From NCBI GenBank assembly GCA_963698255.1, contig CAVOQD010000015.1, forward strand, positions 124,001 through 188,000: DNA of 64,000 nt. Reading direction: 5' to 3'. This document shows positions 29,223 to 38,814 of this stretch, piece by piece. The DNA is from JAWKOK01 sp963698255. GTDB taxonomy: Bacteria; Chloroflexota; Anaerolineae; Caldilineales; Caldilineaceae. The notes beneath the pieces were generated by a model, which saw only the letters and a program-made list of their open reading frames with translations, was not told the origin of the DNA and did not search any database. Positions within the stretch are counted from its first letter, which is position 1, and each line of letters starts with the position of its first letter. A program made the position numbers and the translations under genes.

Positions 29223-31607
29223 ATGACAAGTCCGTCTCTGGCCGCCGAAACAAGCGTTCAAACGAACATCCCGTTATCCAGCGCCAATGCCCCGCAGCCC
29301 ATCAGCCGCGCCTGGCTGATCCCGGCCATCGCTCTGCTTCTGCTGGCCGGCGCGATGGCCACGCTCGCCTTGACCCAGATCCCATCAGCCGGGGTGATGT
29401 GGCCGCGCTGGATCGCCATCATGCTGATGGCCTGGTGGCTGCCGGGAGCGCTGCTGGTGGCCCATTGGCGCCTGCGAGATCTGGATCTGCCTATGGCTGT
29501 CGTGCTGGCTGTGGCGGCCGGTCTCTGCTGGCTGCTGCTGCTCTCGCTGATCATCCACTGGTGGCCGGGGCGCATTGAGTTCTGGCCCATGACGTTTGTC
29601 TATGCGCTGGGATCATTGGCGTTGACGGTAGGACTGCTCTGGCGACCGCCCCACGCCCCTCGCCCCACGCCATCCGCAACCTGGGCCTGGCTGCTCGCCC
29701 TGCTGATGCTGGCGACGTTCCTGCGCCTGCCCGGCCTGGGCTACCACGAATTCCACTACGACGAGACCATCGTGTTGGCCCGCGCCCGCGACGCCATCCG
29801 CGGTGAAGACGACGCCTTTGCCCGCCACACCAAGGGGCCGGGCGAACTGGCGTTGGCCACGGTTGTCTATCGCACGCTGGGCACGGCCAACGAGTCGACC
29901 GCGCGCATGTTGTTTGCCATCACCAGCGTGGTTGCGGTCCTGGGCGTGGCGCTGCTGGCTCGCCGGCTCTTCGGCGACGAAGCGGGCTTCTGGGCGGGCG
30001 TTCTCTTTGCCATGAACGGCTTTGTCATCGGCCTGACGCGCATCGTTCAGTATCAGGCCGTCGTGCTTCTGCTCATGGTCACCGCGGTCTACGCAGCGTG
30101 GATGTTCGCCCGGCGCGGCGAGGTGAGCTGGATCGCCCTGGCCGGCTTTCTGGGCGCATTCGGCCTGGTGTTGCACTACGAGTTTGGCCTGGTTGCTCTG
30201 GCGTTGTTCTGGTTGCTCTGGCTCGGCTGGTCTCGCTGTCAGCGACAGCGGTCGCTGATCCTCTCTCTGATCGGCGTGGGTCTGTTCGGCACACTGCTGT
30301 TCGCTGCCACCTATCTGCCCTCCTACTTTCATCCCTATTTTGCCACCACCCAGTACTATCTGACCGACCGTTTGGGTGGGCTGGGGCAGACCTTCAACCT
30401 GGCCTTTTTTGTGGAAATGGGGACCTTCTACAACTCGATCTACTTCTTCGGCGGGCTGGTCCTGCTCGTGATTATCGGGCTGGTGATCGGCTGGCGACGT
30501 CCCGACGGGTCCCAGGCGACGTGGCTGCTTACTCTCTGGTTTATCCCCTACCTGCTGCTCTATCTCTTCATCGTTCAATACCCCGGCACCCACTTCTACC
30601 TGTTGATGCCCAGTTGGTCGATTCTGGCTGCGCTGCCGCTGGCCGCAATCACCGGACCTTCTGTGTCACGCTGGGTTCGCTATCCGGCAGGACTGCTGAT
30701 CGTGTTCTGGTTGGCGCTTTCGGCCAACTATTTGCATCTGCTCTTCTTCCGCCAGAATCCTGAATATGTAGTCAACTTCCAGCAGGAACAGTCGCCACTC
30801 TACTGGGCGCCCTACGGCGACCGCATTCCCGAAAAGCCGCGCTTTGGTTTCCCCATCTGGGAGGGCTGGAAGACCCTGGGCGTGCTCTCCGAGTGGGGCT
30901 ATCTGGACGGGACCTACACCACCAACGAGCGCTCGCGCCATCTGCGCTGGTATCTGGGCGATTTTGAGCACAAGGCCATTGAAGACGTCCCCGACTATAT
31001 CTTCGTGGCCCGGCATCTTCAGGAACCAGAGCCCCGCTTCGACGATGACTGGCTGGACGGCTACGCCCAGGTCGGCGAAGTGCGCGTGCGTGGCGAACCG
31101 CGCATCGCCATCTGGTCGACCACCACACCGGCCGCCGGCTACCTTACCTACGACGCCGAGACTTTCGACGACATCTTCGACGGCCAAGCGCCTACCTTTC
31201 GTGAATGGCCCGATCCGCCGGCACAGGTGAACGATTTTCCTCTGGACAAACGGCTAACGCTCGTACAGGCCGGTGTTGAGCCGGCAACAGTGGCCGCCAA
31301 TGATGTGCTGCACTTGTTGACGATCTGGCGTCCGGAAGAAGTGCTCGACCGCGACTACAAACTCTTTGTTCACATCGCCGATGCCGATGGACGCCCGCTG
31401 GCCCAATGGGACGGTCTGCCCGGCATGAACACCCAGCGCACCAGCCAGTGGCCCGTGGGCGAGCCGTTCCGTGATCACACGCTGGTCCGCCTGCCGGATG
31501 ACATGCCGGCGGGCCGCTACCAGGTCCTTGTCGGTCTCTATGACGGCGAGAGCGGTGAACGTGTCGGCGGGCAGGCGGTGCCGGTCGGTGAGGTCGAGGT
31601 TCGATAG
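29223..31607 (+). CDS. GT-C glycosyltransferase (PMT/ArnT type) with C-terminal beta-sandwich
   Basis: About 794 aa. Roughly a dozen membrane segments span residues 25-510, with the catalytic acidic motif FHYDETIVLARARD in the first periplasmic loop, as in lipid-linked-sugar glycosyltransferases of the PMT/ArnT/GT39 class. The C-terminal third is soluble: a mixed domain (WGYLDGTYTTNERSRHL) and a beta-sandwich ending (LFVHIADADGRPLAQWDG, VRLPDDMPAGRYQVLVGLYD). Start 29223 is 12 codons inside the longest frame and fits the promoter just upstream. It probably glycosylates envelope proteins or lipids; the acceptor is unknown. Confidence 0.85.
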   Translation: MTSPSLAAETSVQTNIPLSSANAPQPISRAWLIPAIALLLLAGAMATLALTQIPSAGVMWPRWIAIMLMAWWLPGALLVAHWRLRDLDLPMAVVLAVAAGLCWLLLLSLIIHWWPGRIEFWPMTFVYALGSLALTVGLLWRPPHAPRPTPSATWAWLLALLMLATFLRLPGLGYHEFHYDETIVLARARDAIRGEDDAFARHTKGPGELALATVVYRTLGTANESTARMLFAITSVVAVLGVALLARRLFGDEAGFWAGVLFAMNGFVIGLTRIVQYQAVVLLLMVTAVYAAWMFARRGEVSWIALAGFLGAFGLVLHYEFGLVALALFWLLWLGWSRCQRQRSLILSLIGVGLFGTLLFAATYLPSYFHPYFATTQYYLTDRLGGLGQTFNLAFFVEMGTFYNSIYFFGGLVLLVIIGLVIGWRRPDGSQATWLLTLWFIPYLLLYLFIVQYPGTHFYLLMPSWSILAALPLAAITGPSVSRWVRYPAGLLIVFWLALSANYLHLLFFRQNPEYVVNFQQEQSPLYWAPYGDRIPEKPRFGFPIWEGWKTLGVLSEWGYLDGTYTTNERSRHLRWYLGDFEHKAIEDVPDYIFVARHLQEPEPRFDDDWLDGYAQVGEVRVRGEPRIAIWSTTTPAAGYLTYDAETFDDIFDGQAPTFREWPDPPAQVNDFPLDKRLTLVQAGVEPATVAANDVLHLLTIWRPEEVLDRDYKLFVHIADADGRPLAQWDGLPGMNTQRTSQWPVGEPFRDHTLVRLPDDMPAGRYQVLVGLYDGESGERVGGQAVPVGEVEVR

Positions 31608-31632
31608 CGATTCATATTACAGAAAGGTCAAA

Positions 31633-33085
31633 ATGAACTTCAACGGTCCGCTACGCCCGAATCCAACCAATCCGCGCTATTTCACCGATGAATCCGGCCA
31701 GGCCATCTACCTGACCGGCTCGCACACCTGGGCCGTGATGCAGGATATGTGGCTGGAAAACGAGCCGCGCCACAGTATGGACTATGCCGGCTTCCTGCGT
31801 ATGATGGCCGGCCACAATCACAACTTTCTGCGTTTCTGGCAGTTTGCGCTCTACACCAAGAACTGTCCGTGGAATGTGACGCCCACCCGCTTCGATCCCA
31901 TGCCCTTTGAGCGCACCGGCCCCGGCTTAGCCAACGACGGCCTGCCCAAGTTCGATCTGGACAGACCTTCGAGCGCCTACTTTGACCGGCTGCGCGCACA
32001 GCGTCGAAGAGGCGGCGTCCCACGGCATCTACGTCAGCATCATGCTGTTCGAAGCGTGGGCGATCAAGTGGGCCACGCCCGACCAGCAGCCCTGGGAACA
32101 CCATGTGTTCAACCCGCAGAACAACGTCAACGGCATCACTGACGATCCGCTGGCGACCGAGGGGAAGTACGCCGGCAACTATGTCGGCGTCTATTCGCTC
32201 GACTGCCCGCAGATTCTGGCCTACCAACAGGCGTTTGTGCGTGCCGTCGTTGATGCGGTGGGCGATCTCGACAACGTGCTCTACGAGATCTGCAACGAGA
32301 TCCCCAACACGCCGCAGGCGTTGCAGTGGCAGGAGCACCTCTGCCAATACGTGCGCCAGTACGAGCAGTCCAAGGGCAAGCGCCACATGATCGGGATCAC
32401 GGCCGAGGGCGGCGAGCAGGTCAATGAGGAGTTGTTGCAAACATCGGCCGACTGGATCTCGCCGGCCAATGGCCGCGGCTTTGAATATCGCTACAATCCG
32501 CCGGCCGCCACCGGCGAGAAGGTGCTCTTCAACGACAGCGATCATCTCTGGGGCCACGGCGGCGACATCCAGTGGGTTTGGAAGAGCTTCACGCGTGGCC
32601 TCAACGTGCTCTTCATGGATGCCTGGGAACCGATTCCCGGCGATCTGGACTGGTGGCAGGATGGGGACATCACGCGCAACCAGCGCAACTACTATGCCTG
32701 GGACGGCGTGCGCCGCAGCCTGGGCTACACGCGCAATGTCGCCCGATCCTTCGACCTCAACCGCTGTGCGCCCGATCCGGACTTCTGCACGTCGACCTAT
32801 TGCCTGGCCAACCCCAATCAGCAGTACGTCTGCTTCTTCCCGGCGGGCGGCTACGAAGGGCTGGACTTGACCGGCTTGGACGGCGAGTTTCAGGTCGAAT
32901 GGTTCAATCCGGTCACCGGTGTGAGCGTTGCGGGTGAGCCGCTGCCGGCCAAGTCAGATTCGCCCCACGCCGTCTTTCAGCGCGCGGCCTTGCGTGCGCC
33001 CTTCGATGGCCCGGCCGTGCTCTTGCTCTTCAAAGAGCGCATCGATCTGCCGCGAAAGCACAAGATCTATGTCTCCGGTACATAG
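31633..33085 (+). CDS. Glycoside-hydrolase-like protein, GH5-type TIM barrel (one +1 frameshift)
   Basis: About 483 aa. It begins MNFNGPLRPNPTNPRYFTDE, followed by YLTGSHTW and a barrel with NFLRFW and LYEICNEIPNTPQ, where Glu after Asn is the expected acid/base of clan GH-A. A second acidic region is VLFNDSDHLWGH, and the protein ends in a beta-strand domain. An extra base near 32000 separates FDRLRA from SVEEAASHGIYVSI. There is no signal peptide, so an intracellular oligosaccharide substrate is likely. The precise GH family is not certain. Confidence 0.75.
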
Positions 33086-33146
33086 ATGACGCTGTCACAA
33101 TAAAGTGAACTAGTCACAGATGACTCTGCTGCAAAAAGCCCTCTTT

Positions 33147-33226
33147 GCCACGAATATCACGAATTAGCACGAATTGCTCTGCCGGTTCCAGAGAGGAAAT
33201 TCGTGTCCATTCGTGAAATTCGTGGC
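33147..33226. repeat. Long hairpin, CACGAATT word family
   Basis: 33147-33175 pairs with 33198-33226 over 29 bp with four mismatches; each arm holds three CACGAAT words at about 10-nt spacing. It lies between the GH-like gene and folK-folP and is structurally similar to the hairpin at 10031-10108. Confidence 0.8.
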
Positions 33227-33289
33227 TGAACACCTTCTTGCGGTGGAGTCCTCTGTGACCGATTTTTTGCTCTTGCATCGGAGTCCTAG

Positions 33290-34685
33290 ATGGACGCGGA
33301 ACTGACGACCACGGAAATGATGACCACGGGGATCACAGCCTTTCTCGCCCTGGGCAGCAATCTGGGCGACCGGGCGGGCAATGTGAATGCAGCGCTGCGT
33401 GCCCTGGCATCCTTTGCCACCGTCGAAGCGACGTCGTTTCTCTACGAAACCGCCGCAGCCTACGTCACCGACCAACCCGATTTCCTCAACGCCGCCTGCC
33501 GGATTCGCACAAGGCTGTCGCCGCATGCGTTGCTGCAAGCCATCGAGCGCGTCATGGCAGACCTGGGGCGGCAGCGGACGGTCCGCTACGGGCCGCGGCT
33601 CATCGATATCGACATCCTCTTCTACGCCGATCTCCAACTGGAAAGCGACGATCTCATCATCCCCCATCCGCGCCTGGCCGAGCGAGACTTTGTGCTGGGA
33701 CCGCTGCGCGACATCGTGCCGGATCTGGGCGCATCCTACCTTGAACGAGTCGGTCGAAACACTCTGGCGCAAGCTGGGCCGATCCGATCTGGCAAGAGTG
33801 GCGCCCATCGGCAATCGACTGTGGACTTGGGGCGCAAAGACCTATATCCAAGGCATCATCAACGTCACGCCGGATTCGTTTTCGGGCGACGGGCTGGGTG
33901 AGGTTGGTGACGCTCTCGTGAAACGATCTGTGGCTCAGGCGCGACGGTTCGCCGACGAAGGGGCCGACTGTCTCGACGTGGGCGGCCACTCCACCCGTCC
34001 CGGCCACGGTTTGCTGCCCGCGTCGGAGGAGATCGCCCGCGTCGTGCCCGTGATCGAGGCGTTGGCCGAAGCTGTCGATCTGCCCATTTCGGTCGATACC
34101 TTCCGGGCCGAAGTTGCCCGCGCCGCCATCGAGGCCGGCGCACACGCCATCAACGATGTGTGGGGCCTGCGCTTCGACCCGACCATGGCCGACGTCGCTG
34201 CGGAATATGCCGTACCGCTGATGCTGATGCACAGCCGGCTGTCCGTCGACTACCTCGATCAATTCGCCGTCCCGCCGGCCGGCGGCGCCTACGATCATGT
34301 GGACATCATCCAGGACATAACCCACGAACTGACCTGGTCGCTGGAGACGGCGTTGGCCGCCGGCATACCGCGCTGGCACTTGATCGCCGACCCGGGCATC
34401 GGCTTCGGCAAGGATCTGGCGCAGAATTTGACGTTGATAAATCGGCTGGGCGAGCTGCGCTGGCTCGGCTATCCGCTGCTCTTCGGTCCCTCACGCAAGG
34501 GCTTCATCGGCAAAACGCTGGGCGGACTGCCGCCAGAGGAACGCTTGGAAGGGACCATCGCCACCTGTGTGCTGGCCATCGACCGCGGCGTCGATGTCCT
34601 ACGCGTGCATGACGTGAAAGCCGTGGCACGCGCGGCGAGCATGGCCGATGCCGTGGTCCGAAGCGGATCAGTTAACCGTGGTTAA
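33290..34685 (+). CDS. folKP: Bifunctional HPPK-DHPS (FolK-FolP fusion; one +1 frameshift)
   Basis: Corrected protein of about 464 aa. The N-terminal FolK domain (about 15-150) shows FLALGSNLGDRAGN and RYGPRLIDIDILFY with HPRLAERDFVLGPL: pyrophosphokinase for 6-hydroxymethyl-dihydropterin. An extra base near 33735 interrupts the short linker. The C-terminal FolP domain shows IINVTPDSFSGDGL, DVGGHSTRPGH, ADPGIGFGKD and FGPSRKGFIGKTLGG: dihydropteroate synthase. The two consecutive folate steps are joined in one chain, in the order known from plant and fungal enzymes. A true two-gene overlap is possible, but no ribosome site or start lies at the junction. Confidence 0.9.
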
Positions 34686-34740
34686 TTTCTCGATCAAGTG
34701 TCACCTAGACACAACGGCAAATATTCCCTCAAATAGGCCC

Positions 34741-34769
34741 TTGAATTAGGGTGTCCGGTCCGATATACT
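34741..34769 (+). promoter_or_regulatory. Sigma70-type promoter of the feo operon
   Basis: TTGAAT (34741-34746), 17-bp spacer, TATACT (34764-34769). It is the best promoter match in this part of the window, about 130 nt upstream of feoA, with operator-like repeats directly downstream. Confidence 0.65.
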
Positions 34770-34795
34770 GATGGCAACCTTAAATTCAAAGTTTT

Positions 34796-34838
34796 AGGTG
34801 AACCTTATACCTCTCCCCAAAGTGTGAAAGGTTCACCT
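34796..34838. promoter_or_regulatory. Paired AGGTGAACCTT sites, candidate iron-regulator operator or leader hairpin
   Basis: AGGTGAACCTT (34796-34806) is repeated in inverted orientation as AAGGTTCACCT (34828-34838). Each copy is itself a dyad (AGGT-nn-ACCT) resembling DtxR/IdeR iron boxes, and the operon encodes a DtxR-family protein. The two copies can also fold into an 11-bp hairpin followed by CTTTTT, so transcript attenuation is an alternative. Confidence 0.5.
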
Positions 34839-34897
34839 CTTTTTACGGCATCAGATTGTTCCGGAAATCACAATCGGATGGGTTGTCGAGGATACCA

Positions 34898-35155
34898 ATG
34901 AAATCGTCCAGTCCACAGTCTCCCCAAAGCGCACATCTTCCCCTCACCATGGTCGGTATCGGCCGGCCGGTTAAGTTGGTCAAGATCACGGCAGGCCGTC
35001 AACTGTGTCACCGCCTCACCGAACTGGGCCTGACGCCCGGCGTGAGTTTTGAGGTGATGCAGGATCACGGCGGCCCGCTGCTGCTGGCCGTGCGAGACTC
35101 ACGGCTGGCGCTGGGGCGTGGCATGGCCAGCAAGATCCTCGTCGAAGCGGCCTGA
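34898..35155 (+). CDS. feoA: FeoA ferrous iron transport accessory protein
   Basis: 85 aa, SH3-like. LTMVGIGRPVKLVKITAG, LCHRLTELGLTPGVSFEVM and LALGRGMASKILVE follow the FeoA pattern. I start at ATG 34898 rather than the longer in-frame 34856, which overlaps the leader and has no ribosome site. It is a cytoplasmic partner that stimulates FeoB, and is the first gene of feoA-feoB-feoC-dtxR. Confidence 0.92.
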   Translation: MKSSSPQSPQSAHLPLTMVGIGRPVKLVKITAGRQLCHRLTELGLTPGVSFEVMQDHGGPLLLAVRDSRLALGRGMASKILVEAA

Positions 35156-35173
35156 GGATTTCGGAGCAGTTGA

Positions 35174-35270
35174 ATAGACCGCGGATTTGGCAGATTAGGC
35201 GGAAACAGCCAGATTTTTCTCTGGGTTTGATCCGCTTGGATCCGCCTAATCCGCTAAATCCGCAGTCTAT
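35174..35270. repeat. Hairpin with 30-bp arms between feoA and feoB
   Basis: 35174-35203 pairs with 35241-35270 with three mismatches. Words GCGGATTTGG and GATTAGGCGGA match the family at 27991-28086 closely. Its position inside an operon suggests an effect on the relative expression of feoA and feoB. Confidence 0.85.
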
Positions 35271-35323
35271 CTCTCGTCTCTCCGAAAATCTTTCGGGGAA
35301 GTCATTCTGAGGGAAGTCTTTGC

Positions 35324-35848
35324 ATGGACGACATGGTTATTGCTCTTGCCGGGAACCCGAACGTCGGCAAGAGCACCGTTTTCAACGCCCTGACCGGCTC
35401 CCACCAACATGTGGGCAATTGGCCGGGAAAGACTGTCGAGAAGAAGACCGGCGAATTTCGCGTCGGCGGCCATCAGGTTACAGTCGTGGATCTGCCCGGC
35501 ACCTACAGCCTCTCGGCCTACTCCATGGAAGAAGAGATCACCCGCGATTTCATTGTCATTGAGCGGCCCGGACTGGTCGTCAACGTGGTCGATGCCTCCA
35601 ACATTGAGCGCAACCTCTACCTCACCGCGCAGATGCTTGAGACCGGCATTCCGCTGATCATCGTGCTCAACATGCAGGATCAGGCCGCCTCGCGAGGGGT
35701 GGAGATCGACCCCGGACGGCTTTCGGCCAAACTGAACGGCACACCGGTGATCGAGATGGTGGCCCGCCGCGGGCAGGGGATCGACGATCTCAAACAGGTC
35801 ATTGTCAATCAACTGGCCGACCTGTCAGGGGGTGGTGTTATCCAATGA
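35324..35848 (+). CDS. feoB: FeoB G-domain protein (separate N-terminal half of FeoB)
   Basis: 174 aa, the complete GTPase domain of FeoB: G1 GNPNVGKSTVFN, G2 region HVGNWPGKTVEKK, G3 DLPGTYSLSAY, G4 LNMQDQA and G5-like ARRGQGIDDL. It stops where other FeoB proteins continue into the helical and membrane domains. Its stop overlaps the start of the next frame (ATGA), so the break looks like coupled translation rather than random damage. It hydrolyses GTP to gate Fe2+ uptake through the membrane half encoded next. Confidence 0.9.
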   Translation: MDDMVIALAGNPNVGKSTVFNALTGSHQHVGNWPGKTVEKKTGEFRVGGHQVTVVDLPGTYSLSAYSMEEEITRDFIVIERPGLVVNVVDASNIERNLYLTAQMLETGIPLIIVLNMQDQAASRGVEIDPGRLSAKLNGTPVIEMVARRGQGIDDLKQVIVNQLADLSGGGVIQ

Positions 35849-37686
35849 CGGTCGCTCTCGTTGCCCCAACCGCCAACAAGTCCCCTCGCAACACGGACGA
35901 TTCAGACCGCGGGGAAGATGTCAACGTCGAGCCGAATGCGGTCGCTGCCGGCACAAAAAATACGAGTATCGTCTACTTCGAATATGACCCGAAGATCGAA
36001 GACGAGATCGCTCGCTTGGGCGCGGCCATTTGTCGCATGCCGGCGCTGGCTGAGATCTATAATCCCCGTTGGTTGGCAGTCCAACTGCTTGAAGGCGACG
36101 AGTCGCTGATCGCCCTGGTCGCCGGCCAGACCGATGGCCCGGCCACAGGTCAACAGGTCCTTGACGAACTTGCTGCCTGCAACCGTCGTTTGCAGCCGAT
36201 CTACGGCGACAACGTGGACGTGGCCCTGGCCGACCGTCGCTACGGCTTTGTCCACGACCTGGTCAGACACGCGGTCGTACAGCCCGACAATCGCCGTGTC
36301 AACCTCTCCGACAAGATCGACCGCTTTGTCACCCATCCGGTCTACGGCATTCCCATCTTCCTGGCCCTGATGTGGGTCGTCTTCAAGACGACGGCCGACG
36401 TCTCTGCGCCCTATCTGGACTGGATCGATGCCGTGATCAGCGGCCCCATCACCAACTGGGCCGTGTCGCTGCTGACCATGGTCGGCCTGGGCGGCGCCTG
36501 GTTCGAGAGCCTGGTCGTCAACGGCGCGATTGCTGGGGTCGGCGGCGTGCTGGTCTTCGTGCCGGTCTTGATGTCGCTCTATCTGGTGCTGGCGCTGCTG
36601 GAGGATTCCGGCTACATGTCACGCGCCGCCATGGTCATGGATCGGCTCATGGGCAAGCTCGGCCTGCACGGCAAAAGCTTCCTGCCCATGGTGGTCGGCT
36701 TCGGCTGCACGGTCCCGGCGCTCTATGCGACGCGCACACTGGAGAACCGGCGCGACCGCATCCTTACCGGGCTGTTGGTGCCTTTCATGAGTTGCAGCGC
36801 CCGTCTGCCTGTCTATGTGCTCTTTGCCGCCATCTTTTTCCCACAGTACGCGGGCGTCATCATTTTCGCCATGTATCTGCTGGGCATTGCCGTGGCCGTA
36901 ACGGTCGGGTTGATCCTCAAGAGCACGCTCTTCAAAACCGATGAACAGGCCGCCTTCCTCATGGAACTGCCGCCCTACCGGATGCCCACGCTGCGCAATG
37001 TCTGGCGTCAGATGTGGGAACGCACTTCGTCATTCGTGCACAATGCCTGGACACTCATTCTGCTGGTCAGCGTGATCCTCTGGTTCCTGCTGGCCATTCC
37101 GACGCTGGGCAGCAGCGGCTCCTTCGCCGACGTCGACGTGGACGAAAGCATCTTTGGGGCCACGGCCGGGGCCATCGCACCGCTTTTCGAGCCGCTCGGC
37201 TTCGGCACCTGGCAGGCCAGCGGCTCGTTGGTGACAGGGTTTGTGGCCAAGGAAGTGGTCATCGCCACCATGGCCCAGGTCTATGGCGTCGATCTGCCGG
37301 CCGAGGAGACAGCGCCGCCGACTACATTTATTCAGGACGTGGTCGGCATTGTCACCAGTTTTGTCCAGGCCACCATCGACACCATCAAGTCGATTCCGCT
37401 GATCTTCGGCATCAATCTGTTTGCCGATGAGCAAGCGCCCGAGCCGACTGCACTCATGAGCGCGATTCAGGACGACTTCGAGCAGGCCAGCGGCGGCCAC
37501 GGCGCGCTGGCCGGGCTGGCCTTCATGGTCTTTGTGTTGCTCTACACGCCCTGCATGGTCGCCGTCGCGGCCGAACGCCACGAACTGGGGACGAAGTGGA
37601 TGTGGACCAGTATCATTGGGCAGTTGGCCATCGCCTGGTTGTTGGCGTTCATCGTGTTTCAGGGCGGGAAGTTGTTGTTGGGGTAG
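35845..37686 (+). CDS. feoB: FeoB membrane permease (separate C-terminal half)
   Basis: 613 aa. A 45-residue polar N-terminal extension leads into the part following the FeoB G domain (IYNPRWLAVQLLEGDESLI), then membrane segments with the two Gate motifs: FVPVLMSLYLVLALLEDSGYMSRAAMVMD, FGCTVPALYATRTLENRRDR, and the later GFVAKEVVIATMAQVYG. Together with the preceding 174 residues the length equals a normal FeoB. ATG 35845 overlaps the upstream stop (ATGA). It forms the Fe2+ channel. Confidence 0.92.
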   Translation: MTVALVAPTANKSPRNTDDSDRGEDVNVEPNAVAAGTKNTSIVYFEYDPKIEDEIARLGAAICRMPALAEIYNPRWLAVQLLEGDESLIALVAGQTDGPATGQQVLDELAACNRRLQPIYGDNVDVALADRRYGFVHDLVRHAVVQPDNRRVNLSDKIDRFVTHPVYGIPIFLALMWVVFKTTADVSAPYLDWIDAVISGPITNWAVSLLTMVGLGGAWFESLVVNGAIAGVGGVLVFVPVLMSLYLVLALLEDSGYMSRAAMVMDRLMGKLGLHGKSFLPMVVGFGCTVPALYATRTLENRRDRILTGLLVPFMSCSARLPVYVLFAAIFFPQYAGVIIFAMYLLGIAVAVTVGLILKSTLFKTDEQAAFLMELPPYRMPTLRNVWRQMWERTSSFVHNAWTLILLVSVILWFLLAIPTLGSSGSFADVDVDESIFGATAGAIAPLFEPLGFGTWQASGSLVTGFVAKEVVIATMAQVYGVDLPAEETAPPTTFIQDVVGIVTSFVQATIDTIKSIPLIFGINLFADEQAPEPTALMSAIQDDFEQASGGHGALAGLAFMVFVLLYTPCMVAVAAERHELGTKWMWTSIIGQLAIAWLLAFIVFQGGKLLLG

Positions 37687-37700
37687 GGTGGAGAAGAAAA

Positions 37701-37817
37701 TTGCCACAGATGAACACGGATGGACTCAGATGAGACACAGATTTTCTCTGGTTTGGCTCCGTTCTATCCGAAGACATCTGTGACCTATCTGTGAAAATCT
37801 GCGTTCATCTGTGGCAA
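37701..37817. repeat. Long hairpin, CACAGATG word family, between feoB and feoC
   Basis: The left arm 37701-37746 pairs with 37770-37817 with several mismatches. Each arm is a string of near-repeats (CCACAGATGAAC, CTCAGATGA, CACAGATTTTC). Its 3' arm covers a possible GTG start at 37811, which argues for the ATG at 37841 as the feoC start. Confidence 0.75.
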
Positions 37818-37840
37818 AAAAGAAGAGGTCGTATCGAAAA

Positions 37841-38107
37841 ATGCTCTGGCAGGTACTCCATGAAGTTGAGGCGGCACAGGGGCCGCTGGATTTGAATGAA
37901 TTGAGTCGGCGGCTGGGTGTGTCGCGCGGCACGCTGGATGGGATGATCCAGTTTTGGGTGCGCAAAGGCCGGCTGGTCGACGATCTGGACGCGGCCGATG
38001 CCGTCTGCGCGGTCGGCGACTGCCCCGGATGCGGCGGTCCGCAGGGCTGTCCCTTCACCATGAAGATGCCCCAGACTTATTCGCTGAAACTCCACATGCC
38101 CGACTGA
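37841..38107 (+). CDS. feoC: FeoC-like winged-helix Fe-S protein
   Basis: 88 aa. MLWQVLHEVEAAQGPLDLNE and LSRRLGVSRGTLDGMIQFWVRKG form a winged helix; the C-terminal part has four cysteines (CAVGDCPGCGGPQGC), as in FeoC proteins that bind an Fe-S cluster. It lies directly downstream of feoB and two bases before the dtxR-like start. It probably modulates FeoB stability or senses iron or oxygen. Confidence 0.85.
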   Translation: MLWQVLHEVEAAQGPLDLNELSRRLGVSRGTLDGMIQFWVRKGRLVDDLDAADAVCAVGDCPGCGGPQGCPFTMKMPQTYSLKLHMPD

Positions 38108-38109
38108 TT

Positions 38110-38781
38110 ATGATACATGAATCGTTCGACGAAAGCGTGGAGATGTACCTCAAGACGGTCTGCGAACTGGCGGCCGGCGGCGAGGATCTCGTGCCGATCT
38201 CGGCCTTGGCCAAACGGCTGTCAGTCTCCACGGTCTCTGCCACGGAAATGGTGCATCGGTTGTGTGAGCGTGGCCTGCTCGAACACACGCCCTACAAAGG
38301 CGTTGCGCTCACGCCGGATGGCAAGCAGCGGGCGTTGCGCGTCATCCGCCGCCATCGCCTGTGGGAGTGCTTTCTCTTCGAGAAGTTGGACTTGCCCTGG
38401 CAGGCCGTGCATGACAGCGCCTGCCAGCTTGAACACGTCGGCGGCCGCGACGTGGTGGAAGCGCTGGCGGAGTTTTTGGGCGAGCCAAACGCCTGTCCCC
38501 ATGGGAACCCCATCCCCGCTTCCAATGGGCAAGTCTCGCTGCCTGCTGACCACCGGCTTAGCGAACTACGCCCTGGCGATTGTGGCCGGATCACGCGTGT
38601 TTTTCCAGAGAGCACATTACTGCTTGACTACCTGGCCACCCACTGCATCAGACCGGGCGAGTCGATCGCTTTTGACGAGGTCGCCCCCTTCAACGGACCG
38701 CTGATGGTCACCGTCGGCGACCAACCCCACGCCTTGGGCCGCGAGATCGCAGCCAGGATCTTCGTTGATATTTCCGCTTGA
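38110..38781 (+). CDS. DtxR/MntR-family metal-dependent repressor
   Basis: 223 aa. N-terminal winged helix (LVPISALAKRLSVSTVSATEMVHRLCERGLL), then the dimerisation and metal-binding segment (RRHRLWECFLFEKLDLPW, DSACQLEHVGGRDVVEAL, CPHGNPIP), and a C-terminal FeoA-like SH3 domain (LRPGDCGRITRVF, VTVGDQPHALGREIA). ATG 38110 overlaps the end of feoC. As the last gene of the feo operon it probably represses the operon when Fe2+ is abundant, through the repeats at 34796-34838. Confidence 0.92.
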   Translation: MIHESFDESVEMYLKTVCELAAGGEDLVPISALAKRLSVSTVSATEMVHRLCERGLLEHTPYKGVALTPDGKQRALRVIRRHRLWECFLFEKLDLPWQAVHDSACQLEHVGGRDVVEALAEFLGEPNACPHGNPIPASNGQVSLPADHRLSELRPGDCGRITRVFPESTLLLDYLATHCIRPGESIAFDEVAPFNGPLMVTVGDQPHALGREIAARIFVDISA

Positions 38782-38814
38782 CCGTCACTGTTCTGATCAT
38801 CACAGTTCTGATTA

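Noticed and set aside
37811..37840. GTG start for the FeoC-like protein
   Set aside because: It lies inside the right arm of an intergenic hairpin and adds a Lys/Arg-rich stretch foreign to FeoC; ATG 37841 is preferred.
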